DNA of 64,000 bases from FEN-1139 sp038207155. GTDB lineage: Bacteria > Myxococcota_A > Polyangia > Polyangiales > Polyangiaceae. Positions 60,912-64,000 of this stretch are shown here, piece by piece. The stretch is taken from the NCBI GenBank assembly GCA_038207155.1, contig JBBRAB010000018.1, positions 1-64,000 of the forward strand, read 5' to 3'. The notes under the pieces are model-generated. The model was not told the origin of the DNA and made no database searches. It worked only from the letters and a program-made list of their open reading frames with translations. The number at the start of each line of letters is the position of its first letter. The stretch's first letter is position 1. The position numbers and the translations under genes are program-made.

Positions 60912-62332
60912 CTGATCTACCGCCAGCCAATACCCTCGATCGGTTGACGATGGAGGGTGGCTTTACCCTGGAGGAGCTCGTCAACCGCGCCACGTTGGTT
61001 GAGCTCTGCGCGGGCGTGGCCGAGCTGTTCTCGGTTCCCTTGCGTTTGTTCAACGGCAGTGGCGCGCTCGTGGTCGATACCCACCCGTCGCCGCGTCTAC
61101 ACCAGTATTTCGGGACGCAATCCGGCGGTCGCCGGATCCTGCGCGACATCGTCGAGTCGGTTAAAGCCCTCAACCCGACGAGCGGCATGGCCATCTCGGC
61201 GGTGTGCCCCTCGAGCTCGCGGTTCCTGGTGGCTCCGGTGATCTACGACACACGGCGGCTCGCGCGCTGCGTGCTCGGGCCCTTTGTTCCGTCTGAGCTC
61301 GAGCAGGTGCCTCCAGCGCTGTTTCAGATCGACCCAGGATTGGAAGCAGGCAGGCTAACTGAGCTGTGGCGTGAGCTGCCGCGCATGACGGACGCCAACG
61401 CCAACGCCTGCGTTCGCCACCTGACTAAGACCCTTGAGCTGGTGCTGTTCTCCGGTCATCGCGCGCTGCTTGCGAGCAACATGCATCTGGCTAGCACGCA
61501 GGAAAGCTACCGCGAGCTCGAGGAAAAGAACGCCAATCTGAGCCTGGCCTATGAGCGTCTCAAGGAGCTCGATCGGCTCAAGAGTAATTTCCTCGCGACC
61601 GTGTCGCATGAGCTGCGCACGCCGCTCACGTCGATCATCGGGTACTCCGAGATGCTCTCGGCGGGTATCGCTGGCGAGCTCACGACCGAGCAGCTCGACT
61701 TCGTCAACACCATTCACGAGAAGGGCGAGCAGCTGCTCGAGCTCATCAAGGGCCTGCTCGATCTGACCAAGCTCGAGAGCGGCACCCTGAACGTGCGCAT
61801 GTCGGAAGTCGACATGACCGCGCTGCTTGAAGACGTCGTGGCCACGCTCACGCCGACCGCGCGTCGCAAAGAGGTGGAGCTGACTGCCAGCTCCGAGCCA
61901 GGGCTGCTCCCGGTCTGGGGGGACGCTCCTCGGTTGCGGCAGGTGTTCGTGAATTTGACCGAAAATGCAGTCAAATTTACGCCCGCGGGAGGCTCTGTGC
62001 GGCTCACTGCCGCCGTCGTGATGGAGCTGCTCGAGGACGACGAGGACGGTCCGGCGGTTGTGCTCAAGGGGCTCAAGCGCCCGATGGTGGAGGTGCGCGT
62101 CGCCGACACCGGCATCGGGATCCCGCCTGAAGAGCGCAACAAAGTCTTTGACGCCTTTTATCAGGTGGACTCCTCGTCAACGCGTGAAGCGGGTGGCACG
62201 GGCCTCGGTCTGTCGATCGTGCGGCGCCTGGTGGACTCACACAGCGGCCTGGTCTGGATCGAGGGCAATCAGCCCAACGGGACGGTGTTCTGCGTCAAGC
62301 TGCCCTGCAAAAAGGGGAGCTTTTCCGGGTGA
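60908..62332 (+). CDS. Sensor histidine kinase with PocR/GAF-like input domain
   Basis: 474 residues from a GTG overlapping the GTPase gene. Input domain about 15-190 (LEELVNRATLVELCAGVAEL, LRLFNGSGALVVDTHP), similar to the PocR/GAF type but without the Cys-rich patch; a coiled coil (about 195-230, REDLEEKNANLSLAYERL-like); dimerisation H-box SHELRTPLTSI with His234; ATPase with NLTENAVKFTP, VADTGIGIPPEE and GTGLGLSIVRRL. No membrane helix, so it is cytoplasmic. The tight coupling to the GTPase suggests signalling together, e.g. polarity switching. No response regulator adjoins it. Confidence 0.9.
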   Translation: MTDLPPANTLDRLTMEGGFTLEELVNRATLVELCAGVAELFSVPLRLFNGSGALVVDTHPSPRLHQYFGTQSGGRRILRDIVESVKALNPTSGMAISAVCPSSSRFLVAPVIYDTRRLARCVLGPFVPSELEQVPPALFQIDPGLEAGRLTELWRELPRMTDANANACVRHLTKTLELVLFSGHRALLASNMHLASTQESYRELEEKNANLSLAYERLKELDRLKSNFLATVSHELRTPLTSIIGYSEMLSAGIAGELTTEQLDFVNTIHEKGEQLLELIKGLLDLTKLESGTLNVRMSEVDMTALLEDVVATLTPTARRKEVELTASSEPGLLPVWGDAPRLRQVFVNLTENAVKFTPAGGSVRLTAAVVMELLEDDEDGPAVVLKGLKRPMVEVRVADTGIGIPPEERNKVFDAFYQVDSSSTREAGGTGLGLSIVRRLVDSHSGLVWIEGNQPNGTVFCVKLPCKKGSFSG

Positions 62333-63321
62333 AGGGAGCGGCGGCGGACTCGCTCGGCGAGTTTGAACGCATCGAGCGGCTCGAGGCGCTGCTAGCCGGA
62401 GGCAAGCGCGACGGAGTGCGGCTCGGGATCGGCGACGATGCCGCGATCTTGGAACGCCCTGCGGGTGAGCTCGTGTGGACGGTCGACGTGAGCGTCGAGG
62501 ACGTTCACTTCAAGCGCGCTTGGCTCGACTGGTCGGACGTGGGCTGGCGCAGCTTTCACGCGGCCGTCAGCGATCTCGCCGCCATGGGTGCGCGGCCAGT
62601 CGCCGCGCTCTCGTCTCTGGCGTTTCCACGGGATTTAGCACAAAAAGACCTAGAATCGCTGGTAGCGGGTCAGGCCGCTGCTGCGCTCTCGCTCGGTTGT
62701 CCGGTGATTGGTGGCAACCTCAGCGCGGCTGCGCAGGTGAGTGTCACGACGACCGTGCTCGGGACCGGCGGACCATTTCTGCTGCGCTCGGGCGCGCGCG
62801 TCGGCGACGAGGTGTGGCTGTTGGGCGAGCTGGGAATGGCTGCGGCGGGACTGCGCTGGCTCGCTTCGGGGCGGCGACTACCGCGCGCCGGAACGCGGCT
62901 GCGCAGCGCTGTCGAGCAAGCGCTGCAAAGCTGGCGGCGACCTCAGGCACTACTGGGCGCGGGCGCTGCGCTGGTCGGACGCGCTCACGCGGCGCTTGAC
63001 ATCTCAGACGGGCTCGTGGGCGACGCGGAGCACCTTGCTCAGGCCTCGCAGGTGTCGCTCGTGATTGAGACGAGCGCGCTTACCGACTGCCTCTCGCCCT
63101 CGCTGACGGCGGTGGCCAACGCGCTTGAACTCGAGCCCATTGAGCTAGCGCTCTACGGCGGCGAGGACTACGCGCTGCTCGCCACAGGCCCGGCCAACCG
63201 GCGACCGTGCGGGGCCAGGTGCATTGGCTGCGTCGAGGCGGGCCAGGGCATGCTCCTGGCGACTGAATCGTTGCGCAGCCACTGCAGCGAGAGCGGGCAC
63301 GACCATTTCCGGGCGCGCTAG
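62329..63321 (+). CDS. thiL: Thiamine-monophosphate kinase
   Basis: Phosphorylates thiamine monophosphate to the diphosphate. 330 residues from a GTG overlapping the kinase stop. AIRS/PurM-type fold with GIGDDAAIL, VDVSVEDVHF, SDLAAMGARPVAALSS, VIGGNLSAAAQV, AALDISDGLVGDAEHL and LYGGEDYALLATG. All main ThiL landmarks are present. Metabolically unrelated to the upstream signalling genes, so it may be a passenger in the operon. Confidence 0.93.
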   Translation: MKGAAADSLGEFERIERLEALLAGGKRDGVRLGIGDDAAILERPAGELVWTVDVSVEDVHFKRAWLDWSDVGWRSFHAAVSDLAAMGARPVAALSSLAFPRDLAQKDLESLVAGQAAAALSLGCPVIGGNLSAAAQVSVTTTVLGTGGPFLLRSGARVGDEVWLLGELGMAAAGLRWLASGRRLPRAGTRLRSAVEQALQSWRRPQALLGAGAALVGRAHAALDISDGLVGDAEHLAQASQVSLVIETSALTDCLSPSLTAVANALELEPIELALYGGEDYALLATGPANRRPCGARCIGCVEAGQGMLLATESLRSHCSESGHDHFRAR

Positions 63322-63344
63322 CCCAAGGCGTGGTTGCCTTGGGC
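63321..63344 (+). promoter_or_regulatory. Hairpin over the start of the NUDIX gene
   Basis: GCCCAAGGC-gtggtt-GCCTTGGGC, a perfect 9-base stem ending three bases before the ATG at 63348. It begins directly after the thiL stop and would sequester any ribosome-binding site of the next gene. It may instead be a weak terminator, but no T-run follows. Confidence 0.55.
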
Positions 63345-63347
63345 TCC

Positions 63348-63770
63348 ATGACGAGCGAGCGCCGCGCCTTTTCTGTCGCCATTTACCCGCGCTACGAGCA
63401 GCGGGTGCTGCTGATCCTGCATAAGCGCTTAGCGAAGTGGCTGCCGCCGGGAGGCGAGATTGAGGCCGGCGAGACGCCGCTTGAGGCCGCGGCGCGCGAG
63501 CTGTTCGAGGAAACGGGGCTGCGCGGGGCGTTCCCGAAGACGAGCGACATCGAGGGCGTGCCCGATGGCTACCTCGGCTACGAGGAGCATGCGGCGGGCA
63601 GCAAGGGCACCCACATGAACTTCGTGTTCGTCGTCGACGTCGACAGCGCGCAGGTGCGTCCCAACGACGAATTCAGCGAGCACCGTTGGGTGAATCTCGA
63701 CGAGGGCCCCTGGGAAGGGGGCCCCGTCAACGTGCGCTCGTTTGCGGTGTTGGCGCTGTCGGCGCCTTGA
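63348..63770 (+). CDS. NUDIX hydrolase
   Basis: 140 residues from the ATG at 63348 (six residues shorter than the open frame from the GTG at 63330). The Nudix box is intact: GEIEAGETPLEAAARELFEE then TGL, with the REFEEx2GU pattern. KWLPPGGEIEAGE opens it, and VNLDEGPWEGGP is in the C-terminal part. It removes a nucleoside-diphosphate-linked moiety; the substrate (NTP, ADP-ribose or sugar) is unknown. Confidence 0.9.
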   Translation: MTSERRAFSVAIYPRYEQRVLLILHKRLAKWLPPGGEIEAGETPLEAAARELFEETGLRGAFPKTSDIEGVPDGYLGYEEHAAGSKGTHMNFVFVVDVDSAQVRPNDEFSEHRWVNLDEGPWEGGPVNVRSFAVLALSAP

Positions 63771-63772
63771 GC

Positions 63773-64000
63773 TTACTTGCAGGCAGCCGGCATGCCGGCG
63801 CCACGTAGCAGACCCGAGAGCATACCAACTGCGCTGCCCGTGTCTTTGCCCTGAGCGGCCATCGCGCCGCAGGTTGCAGCGGCCTGCTTGAGGTAGGTCG
63901 CAGTCGGCTCGGGAGCGTTGGCGGCGTTCTGATTGAGCGCTGCGCAGCACGCTGAAAGATTGCCACCCGGACGCGCGGTGCCAGTGCCGTGCTTGCCGCT
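63773..64000 (-). CDS. 3' end of a cysteine-containing protein, truncated by the window
   Basis: The last 75 codons of a minus-strand gene whose start lies beyond 64000, ending in TAA at 63773-63775. The visible part contains LSACCAALNQNAANAPEPTA, a helix with AATCGAMAAQGKD, and GAGMPAACK at the end. Four Cys, a likely exported or lipoprotein-type conserved family of Myxococcota, judging by the ACCAAL... Ala/Asn/Pro style. Function unknown. Convergent with the NUDIX gene (two bases apart). Confidence 0.6.
   Translation of the reverse strand, partial: SGKHGTGTARPGGNLSACCAALNQNAANAPEPTATYLKQAAATCGAMAAQGKDTGSAVGMLSGLLRGAGMPAACK

Overview
The window is GC-rich, densely packed bacterial chromosome that looks like Myxococcota (a gliding deltaproteobacterial-type organism). 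Pointers are a small Ras-like GTPase of the MglA family, an AgmX/GltJ-like zinc-ribbon/GYF/TonB-type protein, TolQ/TolR-type motor modules with two TolR-like genes each, many proteins with long Ala/Pro-rich linkers, an NtrC-type response regulator and abundant GTG/TTG starts. I see no tRNA, prophage, insertion sequence or CRISPR array; apart from one broken gene this reads as core chromosome.

Layout. 1-6.5 kb: the end of a Ca-binding-repeat protein, an RluB-type pseudouridine synthase, a coupled three-gene minus-strand operon (helical protein, zinc-ribbon/CarD-like protein, secreted alpha/beta hydrolase) and a lipoprotein. 6.5-14.8 kb: pepP, a tandem-RRM RNA-binding protein with a good promoter, then the complete elongasome operon mreB-mreC-mreD-mrdA-rodA. 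14.8-23.4 kb: a DprE1-like FAD oxidase divergent from an SDR epimerase, a SWIM-SNF2 helicase and, upstream of it, a membrane protein that I read as a catalytically dead membrane pyrophosphatase. 23.4-30.3 kb: two TolQ-TolR-TolR motor modules facing away from each other across a 780-bp intergenic region, plus a bitopic protein and a GYF-domain membrane protein. 30.4-36.5 kb: a CitE-like lyase, clpA-clpS, a zinc-ribbon protein, a 46-residue basic protein and korB. 36.5-44.7 kb: korA, a DUF6918-like protein, a sigma-54 activator, queA, a frameshifted tgt and a MshEN-receiver-TPR protein. 44.7-48.3 kb: the AgmX/GltJ-like protein, RNase P RNA and an RpoH-type sigma factor whose promoter holds a perfect palindrome. 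48.3-58.4 kb: erpA, two envelope-type proteins, hisF, a large unknown membrane protein, a TerB-like protein, a stand-alone receiver, rsmG, a YgjP/SprT-like metalloprotein and a kinase-like protein with degenerate GHKL domains. 58.5-64 kb: argH, then a tightly coupled MglA-like GTPase / histidine kinase / thiL run, a NUDIX hydrolase and the 3' end of a cysteine-containing gene on the minus strand.

How genes work together. The Mre/PBP2/RodA operon builds lateral wall. The TolQR-type modules, the AgmX/GltJ-like protein, the GYF-TM protein and the MglA-like GTPase could belong to polarity/gliding or envelope-energising machinery, although they are scattered. ClpS/ClpA, RpoH and RNase P are housekeeping. 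QueA and Tgt are consecutive queuosine-tRNA enzymes sharing an ATGA overlap, but tgt is disrupted.

Starts were re-chosen where the longest open frame ran into a neighbour or where a ribosome-binding site or family alignment favoured an internal start. Function calls rest on motif recognition by eye; no database search was possible.
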